Positions 20,287-28,931 of a stretch of 64,000 nucleotides of DNA are shown piece after piece. Under the pieces are notes generated by a model, which saw only the letters and a list, made by a program, of their open reading frames with translations, ran no database searches and was not told the origin of the DNA. Location: the NCBI GenBank assembly GCA_019973575.1, contig BPUI01000002.1:186001-250000 (forward strand), in the 5' to 3' direction. A program made the translations under genes and the position numbers. How positions within the stretch are numbered: the stretch's first letter is position 1; the number at the start of each line of letters is the position of its first letter. This DNA is from Gemmatimonadetes bacterium T265. Lineage in GTDB: Bacteria > Gemmatimonadota > Gemmatimonadetes > Gemmatimonadales > Gemmatimonadaceae.

Positions 20287-21651
20287 CTACCGCCAGAACG
20301 GGATCACGTACGGTCCCGACGCCGTGCGCCCCGGCGCGGGGGCGGGCCAGACGGTGATCCGGTGCTCGCCCGCGGCGAGCCCGGTCGCCGGGATCAGCAT
20401 GCGGAACCCGCGGCGGTTGGTGCGCGGGTCGCTGAAGAAGTGGAACCCGAGCGAGTCGAGCGGCCTTCCATCGAGGGCCGGGCGGTGCAGGAGCGCGGCG
20501 CATTGCAGGATGTGCGCGTCGGCGGTCGCGTCGGCGGTGCTCTCGCCGAGCGAGTCGGCGACAGGCGCGGGCGCGAGCCCCGGGCAGACGCGGGTGAGGG
20601 CCGCCTCGTGGCGACTCGGGACGTAGGGGACGAAGAGCCGCACGTACGGATCCGTGATCACGTCGCTCTGGATCGACGGCGCGCGAAAACTGGCCGGGTC
20701 GTCGCCGCGGAGCGCGTCGTAGAACTGCGCGTGCACGCTGCGCGACTCGGACTCGTCGGCGAAGAAGCGGTACGCGCCCGAGTTGGGCAACGACGGTCCG
20801 GTCGGCCGCGGCTCGACTGCGATCGCCGCGCCGAGCGCGAGCAGGAGCCCGGTCATCCCGACCCCGTACGCCATGCGCGTGTCGACGTTCGTCCGCACGA
20901 CGTAGATCAGGGACGACAGGCTCGCCGGCTGGATGCGCTGCGAGAGGTACGAGAGCCCCCGCACGACCGCGGCCGGGCGGCCGCCCAGCCGGTCACCCGC
21001 CCGGTAGTCGGCCAGCGCGCCACCGAGCATCGCGGCGAAGATCACGCTGACCACGCCGACGACGGCGATCTCGGGTCGCGGGACGTGGAGGGTTCGCACG
21101 ACGGCGAAGATCACGGCGCCGGCGGCGAGGACGGCCAGCGACGACAGCGATGCGAGCGCGAGGATGAACCCGGTCGCGAAGACCAGGCTCGCGGCGTTGT
21201 CGTAGCGCGCGGCGAACGTGCCGAGCGGTCGTAGCCGCGCCTGCAGCAGGGACCGGGTGATCGGGCCGGTTTCCTTCGCCCGCTCCCATCGCACGCCGCG
21301 CGGGAACATCGAGTTGACCGCGACGAGCGCCACCCAGTACCCGCGCAGGGCGAGGTGCGTGATGAAGCATCCGATGAGCGCGAAGATCGCCGCGCGCACG
21401 TACGTCGCGAGCAGGCCGACGCCGATGAACCCCGCGAGCGTCAGGTGCGGGAGCCAACGCGTCTCGACGGCGTCGAGCGCGCCCGCCAGTTGGAAGAGGC
21501 CGACGAGCACGGCGCCGGACACGAGCATCTCGAGTTCGAACGTGGGCGCCGTGTCGCGCGGCAGCGTCGCGACCTCGCCCGCTCCGTTGCCCCCTTCGGC
21601 GCGCGTCTCTTCGTCGTGCAGTTCGACCAGCACGCCCCGGGCGTCGGTCAC
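20287..21651 (-). CDS. Multi-pass membrane protein, function unknown
   Basis: The 454-residue protein is not recognised. After a charged N-terminus (about 35 residues) there are roughly six hydrophobic helices up to residue 270, including EMLVSGAVLVGLFQLAGAL, LTLAGFIGVGLLATYV and VGVVSVIFAAMLGGALA, then a soluble C-terminal domain ending AGEHRITVWPAP and YVIPFWR. The motif MFPRGVRWERAKETGP lies in a loop between helices three and four. The start is GTG at 21651, overlapping the stop of the S9 peptidase gene (GTGA), so the two are translationally coupled and probably act together. Its end is 17 nt from the convergent ftsH paralogue. Confidence 0.7.
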   Translation of the reverse strand: MTDARGVLVELHDEETRAEGGNGAGEVATLPRDTAPTFELEMLVSGAVLVGLFQLAGALDAVETRWLPHLTLAGFIGVGLLATYVRAAIFALIGCFITHLALRGYWVALVAVNSMFPRGVRWERAKETGPITRSLLQARLRPLGTFAARYDNAASLVFATGFILALASLSSLAVLAAGAVIFAVVRTLHVPRPEIAVVGVVSVIFAAMLGGALADYRAGDRLGGRPAAVVRGLSYLSQRIQPASLSSLIYVVRTNVDTRMAYGVGMTGLLLALGAAIAVEPRPTGPSLPNSGAYRFFADESESRSVHAQFYDALRGDDPASFRAPSIQSDVITDPYVRLFVPYVPSRHEAALTRVCPGLAPAPVADSLGESTADATADAHILQCAALLHRPALDGRPLDSLGFHFFSDPRTNRRGFRMLIPATGLAAGEHRITVWPAPAPGRTASGPYVIPFWR

Positions 21652-23942
21652 GGCGCTCCCGCCGTCGTGCGCGCGGGCGCGTCGGCGAGGAGCCAGTGCG
21701 CGAACCACTGCCGGATGCGGCCTAACCGATCGGCGAGGAGCCACGGCTCGCCGCTGCGCGAGAGCTCGTGCGTGCTGCGCGGGTAGCGGACGAACTCCGC
21801 CGGGACGCCGCGCTTGCGGAGCGCCTCGAACCACATCTCGGCGTTCCCCATCGGCGTGCGGAAGTCTTCCTCGCTCTGCACGAGCAGCGTCGGCGTGCGC
21901 ACGCGCACGACGTGCCGGACCGGCGAGAGCGAGTCGTACATCGCCTGGTTGTCCCACGGCTTGCCGTAGAACTCGAACTCAGTGAGTCCCTGCGCGTCGC
22001 TCGCGCCGTACCAGTACGTCCAGTCGCTGATCATGCGGTCGACCTCGGCCGCCTTGAAGCGTGCCGTCTTGGTCGTGATCCACGCGGTCATGAAACCGCC
22101 GTACGACCCTCCGGTCACGCCCATGCGCGTGCTGTCGACGTCCGGCCGGCGGGCGGCGACGTCGACGGCGGTCATGAGGTCCTGGTAGTCCTCCGCGCCC
22201 CACCGCCCCCGCGTCGCGTACGTGAACTCGCCGCCGTAGCCGGTCGACCCGCGCGGGTTGGTGAAGAGGACCATCATCCCCGCGCCGGCGAGGTTCTGGA
22301 ACTCGTCGAACCAGTTCTCGCCGTAGTTGGAGTGCGGGCCGCCGTGAATGTAGAGCACGAGCGGGTAGCGGCGCGTCGAGTCGTAGCCGAAAGGGCGCAT
22401 GACCCACCCCTCGATCTGCCGGCCGCCGACGCTCGCGTACGTGAAGCGCTCCGCGTCGCTGAAGGCGACGTCGCGGCGGAGCGCGTCGTTGAAGCTCGTA
22501 AGGCGTCGCACGCCCGTGCCGTCGGTGTTCGCGACGTACAGTTCGGTCGGCGTCGTCGACGCGGTCGCGACGAAGGTGACGGCGTGCCGCGCGCTGTCGA
22601 GCGCGAGCCCGGCCGTCCGGCGGCGTCCGCCGAGCACCTCGCGCACCCCGCCGCCGCCGGAGCCGACGCGGAAGAGGGCCGTGCGCCCGCCGACCTGCGC
22701 GCTCACCAGGAGCAGGCGGTCGGATGCCCAGGCGAACTGCTCGGGTTCGTAGGCGAACGTGCCTAACAGATCGCGCACGCGGCCGCTCGCGACGTCGACG
22801 GTCGCGAGCCGGGCCGACTTGGTACGACCGGGCTGCCAGACGAAGGCGATGCTGGCCGCGTCGGGCGACCACGCGAGCTGCGATTCGTTCCCGGGGAGCG
22901 CGGCCAGCTTGCGCGGTGGCGCGCTGCCGTCGACGGGGACGACGTAAACGTCGACCTCGTCGCGGTCGACGTCGTCGCGCGCACGGTCGTACGGAATCGT
23001 GGCGAGCGAGTCGCGCTCCGCCCGGACGAGCGAGTCGCTGCGCAGCGCCGAGTCGGCGACGAAGGCGACGAAGCGTCCGTCGGGGGAGAGCGCGGCGTCG
23101 CGGTGCGAGTACGCCGTGGCAGTGAGCGCGCGGCGGACCGTGTCGCCCGGGCTCCACGCGTAGAGCTGTGTCGGGCGCGCGCGTTCGGGGCCCGAGGCGT
23201 TCGGGACGAACCCCCGGTCGTTGCTCTTGTACGGGATCGCGACGAACTGCCGCCCGTCGAACCGTTGCGCGTCGAGCGGCTGCGTAGTCGCGCCATACGG
23301 CGGCCGCGACGCCGGCCCGCGCGCGGACCCGTTCTCTGCGCGGGCGTTCGCCGGCGTCGAGTCCGGGCGCGGCCGCTCGCCGCGCGCGGTGTCGGTCGTC
23401 GGGCGTACGCTATCTGCCCAGACGGCGAGCTTTCCGTCGCGCGACCAACTCGCGTTCGCGGGTGGCGCGGCGGGCACCGGCACGGGCGCGACGCCCCCGA
23501 GCGGAACGGCGTAGGTCCGCGTCCCGCCCGCGCGCGTCCCCGCGTTGACGTAGAGCTGTCCGTTGGGCGAGAAGCGCGGCGCGGTCACGTCGAGTGAATC
23601 TCCGAACGCGACCCGCGTCGGCGCACCGCCGTCGGTCGCCGCGAGCCAGACTTCGGATCGACGTCGGTTCTGTTGCTCCAGCACGCGAGTTGCGACGACC
23701 GCGACGCGCTGGCCGTCGGGGGACATCGCCGGGTTGCTCACGGTCACGACGCGGTAGGTGTCCTCGGGTCGGAACGCCCGCCGCGCGGTCTCCGGTCCCG
23801 TGTCGGAGGCGGACGTCCCTCGAGCGGGCGGCTGCCCGTAGGCCGCGACGGAAGCGCCGTCCAGCGCGGCGAGCGCGATCAACGCGACGGCGGCGCGTCC
23901 GGGCGAGAGCGCGATCCTGCGCAGGCAAGACATGATGACCAT
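21648..23942 (-). CDS. S9-family (prolyl oligopeptidase) exported peptidase
   Basis: This 764-residue serine peptidase has a signal peptide (CLRRIALSPGRAAVALIALAAL region, read in part), an N-terminal TolB-like propeller (AMSPDGQRVAVVATRV, DAALSPDGRFVAFVAD) and a C-terminal alpha/beta-hydrolase domain. Nucleophile Ser is in TGGSYGGFMT, Asp in SEEDFRTPMG, His in PRSTHELSRSG; this fits the acylaminoacyl-peptidase/DPP branch. It probably cleaves peptides in the periplasm or at the surface. The start ATG at 23942 lies 8 nt behind a TATTTC box; ATG at 23933 is an alternative. The stop overlaps the next gene (GTGA). Two TTA-GGC pairs are present. Confidence 0.9.
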   Translation of the reverse strand: MVIMSCLRRIALSPGRAAVALIALAALDGASVAAYGQPPARGTSASDTGPETARRAFRPEDTYRVVTVSNPAMSPDGQRVAVVATRVLEQQNRRRSEVWLAATDGGAPTRVAFGDSLDVTAPRFSPNGQLYVNAGTRAGGTRTYAVPLGGVAPVPVPAAPPANASWSRDGKLAVWADSVRPTTDTARGERPRPDSTPANARAENGSARGPASRPPYGATTQPLDAQRFDGRQFVAIPYKSNDRGFVPNASGPERARPTQLYAWSPGDTVRRALTATAYSHRDAALSPDGRFVAFVADSALRSDSLVRAERDSLATIPYDRARDDVDRDEVDVYVVPVDGSAPPRKLAALPGNESQLAWSPDAASIAFVWQPGRTKSARLATVDVASGRVRDLLGTFAYEPEQFAWASDRLLLVSAQVGGRTALFRVGSGGGGVREVLGGRRRTAGLALDSARHAVTFVATASTTPTELYVANTDGTGVRRLTSFNDALRRDVAFSDAERFTYASVGGRQIEGWVMRPFGYDSTRRYPLVLYIHGGPHSNYGENWFDEFQNLAGAGMMVLFTNPRGSTGYGGEFTYATRGRWGAEDYQDLMTAVDVAARRPDVDSTRMGVTGGSYGGFMTAWITTKTARFKAAEVDRMISDWTYWYGASDAQGLTEFEFYGKPWDNQAMYDSLSPVRHVVRVRTPTLLVQSEEDFRTPMGNAEMWFEALRKRGVPAEFVRYPRSTHELSRSGEPWLLADRLGRIRQWFAHWLLADAPARTTAGAP

Positions 23943-24045
23943 CGCGGAAGGAAATAGCCGAGTTCGGCCGGCGAGAACGTCTCGCGGCGGGAGACCTGTC
24001 TGGAGAAGACTCGAGTCGGGATGGAACCGCCACCGGATTGCTGTG

Positions 24046-24051
24046 TAGATT
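24046..24051 (+). promoter_or_regulatory. -10 box of a putative short transcription unit
   Basis: TAGATT is followed by GCGGCG, exactly the same 12 bases that lie before the deoC start codon. A transcript would begin near 24058, the first bases of a hairpin. No -35 box is recognised. Confidence 0.35.
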
Positions 24052-24056
24052 GCGGC

Positions 24057-24096
24057 GTCGCCGCGGAAGCGCGGCGACACATCGATGCCCGATGTG
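24057..24096 (+). other. Two consecutive hairpins in a putative 5' leader
   Basis: GTCGCCGCG (24057-24065) pairs with CGCGGCGAC (24070-24078) around GAAG, and CACATCG (24078-24084) pairs with CGATGTG (24090-24096) around a 5-nt loop; they share one base. They lie between the -10 box and a very strong ribosome-binding site and could stabilise the 5' end or control access to it. Confidence 0.4.
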
Positions 24097-24109
24097 CCAC
24101 CCGCAAACG

Positions 24110-24121
24110 AGGAGGTGATCC
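24110..24121 (+). promoter_or_regulatory. Twelve-base perfect Shine-Dalgarno sequence
   Basis: AGGAGGTGATCC is fully complementary to the conserved 3' end of bacterial 16S rRNA (GGATCACCTCCT). GGAGG is followed after 7 nt by TTG at 24123, optimal spacing. Most genes here have weak or no Shine-Dalgarno, so this one is conspicuous. On the other strand it reads as an anti-Shine-Dalgarno in the region upstream of the S9 peptidase gene. Confidence 0.6.
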
Positions 24122-24122
24122 A

Positions 24123-24191
24123 TTGTCTAGTTCCTGTTCGCACGCCGGCCTGACCTGGGCAAACGGTCGCTCGACCGTCGTCGCCCGGTAA
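24123..24191 (+). CDS. Putative 22-residue peptide (leader peptide or microprotein)
   Basis: A TTG-started frame of 22 codons begins 7 nt after a perfect Shine-Dalgarno and ends with TAA at 24189-24191. The peptide begins MSSSCSHAGLTWANG and ends in ...VVAR; it has one Cys and one Trp, no membrane helix and no run of a single amino acid. It is followed by a strong terminator (24241-24272) and, 227 nt on, by the gene of an outer-membrane protein. It could be a leader peptide for attenuation or a free-standing microprotein, or the strong site could be chance. No homologue is known to me. Confidence 0.35.
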   Translation: MSSSCSHAGLTWANGRSTVVAR

Positions 24192-24240
24192 CACTGGGTC
24201 ACCGGCTCTAGCCTCCGTCTCGGGCCGGCGTAGTCGACCG

Positions 24241-24272
24241 CGGCCTCCGTAGCGGACTTGCTACGGAGGCCG
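24241..24272 (+). terminator. Strong hairpin with a competing upstream arm
   Basis: CGGCCTCCGTAGC (24241-24253) pairs perfectly with GCTACGGAGGCCG (24260-24272) around a 6-nt loop, followed by TGTTGCGTTT. The octamer GCCTCCGT also occurs at 24211-24218 and could pair with the same downstream arm (ACGGAGGC), giving two exclusive structures as in attenuators. The other 475 nt of this spacer hold only the elements listed here. Confidence 0.65.
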
Positions 24273-24417
24273 TGTTGCGTTTCCGGGTTGGTGACCGCCA
24301 TCACTCCTTCCGCCGTGTGGCCCCGCCCGGTAACGTTGGCGCGTCATCCGGCAGCCTCCCACCTCGCATCCTCTCTGTCGCGCGCCTCCTTCCCGAGCGC
24401 GACCACGCTCTCAACGC

Positions 24418-26208
24418 GTGTCGACCCGGTCGCTTTCGCCCGCCGCTCCGATGCCCGCCGTGCGCCGCGCCTGCGGCGCCGGCGTGCTGCTCGCGCTCGC
24501 GGGAGGCCGTGCGGCGGCCCAGCGCGAGAGCGCGCCGGCGACGGCGGCCGCAAGTCGCGGCGTACCGGTTGACGGCGCGTGCCGCCGCGTCGAGAGCAGG
24601 ACGAACCTGGCGGAGGTGTCGGGTCGAACGATTGGTACGCTCGACGTCGTCGCCGGCGCGCCGCAGACGCCGCGTGTGCCGTTCCTCGCGCGGCTCGCCG
24701 GTCGCACGCACGTCCGCACGCAGCAGCGGACGCTGCGCCGCTTCTTACTCATCGCGCCACGCGACACCGTCGACACACTCCGCGTCGCCGAGTCGCTGCG
24801 TCGGCTACGACGCCTGGGCTACCTCGACGACGTTCTGCTCGTCGCCAACGACTGCGGCCCGGCGACGCCGCTCGCGGTGACGCTCCTCGCGCGCGACGCG
24901 GTGTCATTGCGCCCCGATCTCCGGTTCAACACCGGCACACGGCCCGACGCCGGGACGGGCACGACGGCCGCGCCTCCGCAGAGCTACAGCGCCGGGTTCG
25001 CGGAGCGGAACCTGCTCGGCACCGGTCGGGATCTCAGCGCGGCAGCGATCGGCACGCGTGACCGGAATGGGTTCGCGGTCGCGGCGAGTGACCCGGCCGT
25101 CCTCGGCAGCCTCTACGCCGTCGGCGCGCGGCTCGCGCGCAATCCGATCGAGAACGCGACCACACTCAGCGTCCGCCCTCCGGACCGTGAGCTGGCCGAG
25201 CTGTGGCGCGGAGAGTTCGCGGTCGGCAGCACGCGCCGCGCCGGCGCCGCCCGGCGTGGCGCAAGTTTCTCGCGCGCGGGTGGCGACGCGCTGCTCGGGC
25301 GTCGGGTCGCGGCCGACGACGGTATCGGGTCGGCCACCTTCCTGATGGCCGGCGCGGAAGCCGAGCGGACGCGGCTCATCGCGGCGCCGAACGCGATCCT
25401 CGGTGGACCGTCAGTCGTGCGCCGCGACTTCGCGGGCGTCGATCTCGGCGCCGGGCGCTACGCGGAGCAGTACGGCGCGATCACGTGGCTCCTGCCGGAC
25501 GCGCGCGTCGTCGACGTGCCACGTGGCGTCGAAGGCGAACTGGTTGCCGGCATCGGGCGCGATCAGGTCGCGCGGCGCTCCGCGGCACACGTCGATTTCT
25601 GGTCGGGCCGGATGTGGCTGCCGCACCCGGATCTGCTCGGCGTCGCGGACGTTTGGGCGTCTGGCTATCTGCAGCGCGGGTCAAACGTCTCGGGCGGGTC
25701 CGCGCGCGCCGCGTTGACGGGCGTCGCGCGGCAGCCCGGGGGGTACCTGTACGGGCGCGTTGCCGCCGAGCGGCTACTCGCGCCAGACCCGGACCAACAG
25801 GCGCTGCTCGGCTTCGACCCGACGGTCCGCATCGTCGGCCGTCAGACGCGCCTCGCGCAAACCGCGGTCGCGGCGCTCGTCGAACGGGACTGGCGCATCG
25901 CGAGCCGCGTCGGGCACCTGAACCTCGATCTCGCCGGGTTCGGCGCGGCCTCGTACCGCGCGTCGGAGCGGACGCTGTCATGGCCAGTTACGCCCGGGCC
26001 TGTCCCGCCACCCGTCGATCAGTTCGTGAGCGCCGTCGGCGGGGGCGTGCACGTCGTGCCGAACGCCGTCGGACGGTCCGCGCTCCGCTTCGACTACGTC
26101 GTCCCGGCTACGCACGTGCGAGGTGGCCGTCGCAACCCGTACGTCACCGCCACCGTCACGCCGTGGATTCTCGTGAACCGATTCCGCGACGGACGGCGCG
26201 GGTTCTAA
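24418..26208 (+). CDS. Outer-membrane beta-barrel protein with POTRA-like N-terminus
   Basis: This 596-residue protein has a signal peptide (MPAVRRACGAGVLLALAGG, cleavage near RAAAQ). Residues about 95-145 (RRFLLIAPRDTVDTLRVAES, LRRLRRLGYLDDVLLVANDC) look like a POTRA domain of the BamA/Omp85 superfamily. The rest is rich in alternating hydrophobic strands with Gly and aromatic residues and ends in Phe (FRDGRRGF), as barrel proteins do. It is a single-POTRA protein, not full-length BamA; a transport or assembly role is inferred. Starts are GTG at 24418 (used) or ATG at 24451, where the signal peptide begins. It may be under the attenuator-like region just upstream. Confidence 0.65.
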   Translation: MSTRSLSPAAPMPAVRRACGAGVLLALAGGRAAAQRESAPATAAASRGVPVDGACRRVESRTNLAEVSGRTIGTLDVVAGAPQTPRVPFLARLAGRTHVRTQQRTLRRFLLIAPRDTVDTLRVAESLRRLRRLGYLDDVLLVANDCGPATPLAVTLLARDAVSLRPDLRFNTGTRPDAGTGTTAAPPQSYSAGFAERNLLGTGRDLSAAAIGTRDRNGFAVAASDPAVLGSLYAVGARLARNPIENATTLSVRPPDRELAELWRGEFAVGSTRRAGAARRGASFSRAGGDALLGRRVAADDGIGSATFLMAGAEAERTRLIAAPNAILGGPSVVRRDFAGVDLGAGRYAEQYGAITWLLPDARVVDVPRGVEGELVAGIGRDQVARRSAAHVDFWSGRMWLPHPDLLGVADVWASGYLQRGSNVSGGSARAALTGVARQPGGYLYGRVAAERLLAPDPDQQALLGFDPTVRIVGRQTRLAQTAVAALVERDWRIASRVGHLNLDLAGFGAASYRASERTLSWPVTPGPVPPPVDQFVSAVGGGVHVVPNAVGRSALRFDYVVPATHVRGGRRNPYVTATVTPWILVNRFRDGRRGF

Positions 26209-26389
26209 CGCGCGTCCGCGTGCGGGCCGCCCGTCCGGGTGCGGTCGCCCTAACCGGCGCGTGACGACGTGATCACGGCACGCGCCCAACGGCGCGGCGC
26301 GACGGACGCCCCCCGGTCGAGTAGCCCTAAGATCTCGCTACGCTCCGGCGGGTAGCGTTCGCGCGGGCACCGATCGCAGTTTTCGCGAG

Positions 26390-26395
26390 TAGCAT
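26390..26395 (+). promoter_or_regulatory. -10 box for leaderless VirJ-like gene
   Basis: TAGCAT is followed after 7 nt (TGGAGGT) by the ATG at 26403. GGAGG lies only 1 nt from the ATG, too close for normal Shine-Dalgarno use, so a leaderless start is favoured. Confidence 0.35.
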
Positions 26396-26402
26396 TGGAG
26401 GT

Positions 26403-27212
26403 ATGATTCGTATCACGTTGCGCGGCGGGGTCGGCCTGCTCCTGGTCAGCCTGTTGGGCGGGTGCTTCTTGGTCACCGCGCTGCGGCCGGGTGCGCGGGC
26501 GCCCTTTCACCCGGCCGACCCGGTCCTGCGCGCCGCGCCGCTGTACTTCTACCCCGCGCGGGATACAACGCGCCCGCCGCGCGCCGTCGTGTTCTTCCTC
26601 GGCAACGACATCGGCTTCTGGGCCGCACATCAACGGCTCGCCGAACTGCTGAGCGAGGACGGCTATGCGGTCGTCGGGTTCGACGTGAAGAAGCTGCTCG
26701 ACGGCCTCCCGAACGGCCCCACGCGCGAAAGCCTGTACCTCGCACGCGTCGACACCCTCATCACGCGCGCACGCGGCGCCCTCCGGGCGAGCGACCGCCC
26801 ACTCGTGATCGCCGGTCACTCGATCGGCGGCGAGATCGCCCTGTGGACGGCGGCGCACCTGCGCGCTCCGCAGTTCGAGCCGGGGCTGGTTGGCGTGGTC
26901 GCGATGAGCCCGGGTCAGAGGGGCCATCTGCGCACGACCGCGTCCGACCTGCGCGGCGAAGAGCCGCACGAGCGCGGTAGCTTTGCCGTCGATTCGCAGG
27001 TCGGCCTCCTTGCTCCACGCGTTCGGGTGGCGCTCGTGCGTGGCGAGCTCGACAAATTTCGCTACGCGGACTCGGGGCTCGTGGCGGCTGGCGCGCGGCT
27101 CTTTCCCGTTCCGAAGCAGCACCACTCGCTCAAGGGGATTACGTCGGCAGGCCCGGTCGTGCGCGCCGCGCTTCAGTACGCCACGGGCGACACGGCCGTG
27201 GCCCTCCGATGA
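26403..27212 (+). CDS. Lipoprotein alpha/beta hydrolase, VirJ/AcvB-like
   Basis: This 269-residue protein has a lipoprotein signal (hydrophobic GLLLVSLLGG then Cys 21). The hydrolase domain shows VFFLGNDIGFW, which resembles the VirJ/AcvB GDGGW region, followed by YAVVGFDVKKLL, the nucleophile elbow GHSIGGEIA and a likely catalytic His in KQHHSLKG. AcvB-type enzymes act on lysyl-phosphatidylglycerol in the periplasm; that substrate is only a possibility here. The ATG at 26403 lies behind a TAGCAT box. The stop overlaps the next gene (ATGA), so it is coupled to the GHL10 glycosidase. Confidence 0.7.
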   Translation: MIRITLRGGVGLLLVSLLGGCFLVTALRPGARAPFHPADPVLRAAPLYFYPARDTTRPPRAVVFFLGNDIGFWAAHQRLAELLSEDGYAVVGFDVKKLLDGLPNGPTRESLYLARVDTLITRARGALRASDRPLVIAGHSIGGEIALWTAAHLRAPQFEPGLVGVVAMSPGQRGHLRTTASDLRGEEPHERGSFAVDSQVGLLAPRVRVALVRGELDKFRYADSGLVAAGARLFPVPKQHHSLKGITSAGPVVRAALQYATGDTAVALR

Positions 27213-28897
27213 GTTCGCGATGGCTCGCCACGCTCCCCTTCGTCGCGGGCGCCCTCGTCGCGGCGCACGCCGGCGACCGCGCCGCTCGCGGGCCATCGGC
27301 GCCACGTGTACGCCGCGACGGGTGTACGGTCACGCTGCTCGATTCGGCCGCGCAGCCGGGGAGTGCGTGGGCGCCGCCCGCGGTCGCGCGCGAGTTCCGC
27401 GGCGCGTGGGTCTCGCCGGTCGAGAGCGGCGAGTGGCCGTCTCGGACCGGGATGTCGGACGCGGAGCAGCAGACGGAGTTGCAGGGGCTGTTGGACCGCG
27501 CGGCCGCGATCGGGCTGAACGCGGTCATTCTGCACGTGCGCCCGGCCGCCGACGCGCTGTACCCGACGACCCGCGCGCCGTGGTCGAGCTACCTCGTCGG
27601 GCGCGGCGGCGTGCCGGGGTACGACCCGCTCGCGTACGCCGTGCGCGAGGCGCACCGGCGCGGGCTGCAGCTGCACGTCTGGTTCAACCCGTTCCGGGCG
27701 GCCCCGCCGGACCGGCGCGAACCGGCGGGCGCGCAGCGCATCGCCGGCCAGCACCCGGAGTGGCTCGTCCGCTACGGCTCGCAGCGCTGGATCGACCCCG
27801 GGTTCCCGGAGGCGCGCAAGGACGTGCTCGGGTCGTTGTTCGAGGTCGTTGACAGGTACGACATCGACGCGCTGCACCTCGACGACTATTTCTATCCTTA
27901 CCGCGAAGAAGAGACGGTGACGCGGCGCGTGCGCGTCGGCCGCCGCGTGCGCCGCGTGCGGACGACCGAGACGATCGCGTTCGACGACGCGCGGTCGTGG
28001 GCGCGGTACGGGGCGGGGGAAGACCGTGCCGCGTGGCGCCGCGAGAACGTCTCGGACTTCGTGCGGCAGCTCTACGCCGGCGTGAAGGCGCGCAAGCCGT
28101 GGGTGCTCGTCGGCATCAGCCCTTTCGGGATCTGGCGCCCCGGATCGCCCGCGGGCGTGAGCGGGCTCGACGCGTACGAGGAGATCTACGCGGACTCGCG
28201 GCGCTGGCTGCGTGAGGGGTGGGTCGACTACCTCGCGCCGCAGCTCTACTGGGCGAGCGACGGCGAGCAGGCGCGGTTCCGCAGGCTCGACGCGTGGTGG
28301 CGCGGCGAGAACTCCCAGCGCCGCCACGTCTGGCCCGGCCTGCTGACGATGCGCGTCGCGGAGGGGCACAACAAGTGGCCCGCGAGCGAGATCGCGCACG
28401 AGATCGAGCTCCTCCGCGCGGCGCGCGCGCCCGCCGGCGAGTCGCAGGGACACGTGCACTTCCGCCTCAAGTCGCTCCTCGCGGACGCGGCCGGGGCGTT
28501 AGGCGACCGCCTCGCCGGGACGCTCTACGCCGCGCCCGCGCTCCCGCCGGCGAGCCCGTGGCTCGACGCCACGGTCCCGGCCGCGCCGCGCTTCGCGGGG
28601 TGCGCGGCCGTGGGGGGGACGGCCGCGGGCGGAGCGGCCGCAGGGGGCGGCGCCGCCGACGTGCTCACGGTCGCGGCGGGTGACTCGACGCGCGTGCGGT
28701 GGTGGCTCGCCAGCTGGCGCGACGCGCGCGGCGGGTGGACGACGCGCGTGCTGCCGGGCGAGACGCCGCTCGTCTCGGCGCGCTTCCGGTCGGGCGAGGA
28801 CGCCGACGCGGTCGCGGTCGCGGCGGTGAGCGCGACCGGCGTCGTCGGCCCGTCGCTCGTGCTCCGGCCGGGCACGGCGGTGGTCGGCGCGCGGTGA
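27209..28897 (+). CDS. GHL10-family glycoside hydrolase-like protein
   Basis: The 562-residue exported protein belongs to the GHL10 (PF02638, FenI-like) family of TIM-barrel glycosidases. A signal peptide (residues 1-22) is followed by EFRGAWVSPVESGEWPS, GLNAVILHVRPAADALYP, LQLHVWFNPFRA, the active-site region LHLDDYFYPY, LVGISPFGIWRPG and WVDYLAPQLYW. The last 130 residues form a Gly/Ala-rich linker and a likely fibronectin-III-type domain. Family members act on cell-wall or related glycans; the substrate is unknown. It starts inside the stop of the VirJ-like gene and converges on the aldehyde dehydrogenase gene. One TTA-GGC pair is present (28498). Confidence 0.88.
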   Translation: MSSRWLATLPFVAGALVAAHAGDRAARGPSAPRVRRDGCTVTLLDSAAQPGSAWAPPAVAREFRGAWVSPVESGEWPSRTGMSDAEQQTELQGLLDRAAAIGLNAVILHVRPAADALYPTTRAPWSSYLVGRGGVPGYDPLAYAVREAHRRGLQLHVWFNPFRAAPPDRREPAGAQRIAGQHPEWLVRYGSQRWIDPGFPEARKDVLGSLFEVVDRYDIDALHLDDYFYPYREEETVTRRVRVGRRVRRVRTTETIAFDDARSWARYGAGEDRAAWRRENVSDFVRQLYAGVKARKPWVLVGISPFGIWRPGSPAGVSGLDAYEEIYADSRRWLREGWVDYLAPQLYWASDGEQARFRRLDAWWRGENSQRRHVWPGLLTMRVAEGHNKWPASEIAHEIELLRAARAPAGESQGHVHFRLKSLLADAAGALGDRLAGTLYAAPALPPASPWLDATVPAAPRFAGCAAVGGTAAGGAAAGGGAADVLTVAAGDSTRVRWWLASWRDARGGWTTRVLPGETPLVSARFRSGEDADAVAVAAVSATGVVGPSLVLRPGTAVVGAR

Positions 28898-28931
28898 GCG
28901 GCGGACGCGCACGACAACGGGCGTCGGACCG

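Noticed and set aside
24110-24121. A 16S rRNA 3'-end fragment
   Set aside because: Only 12 nt match and neither flank resembles 16S or spacer sequence; a ribosome-binding site explains it better.
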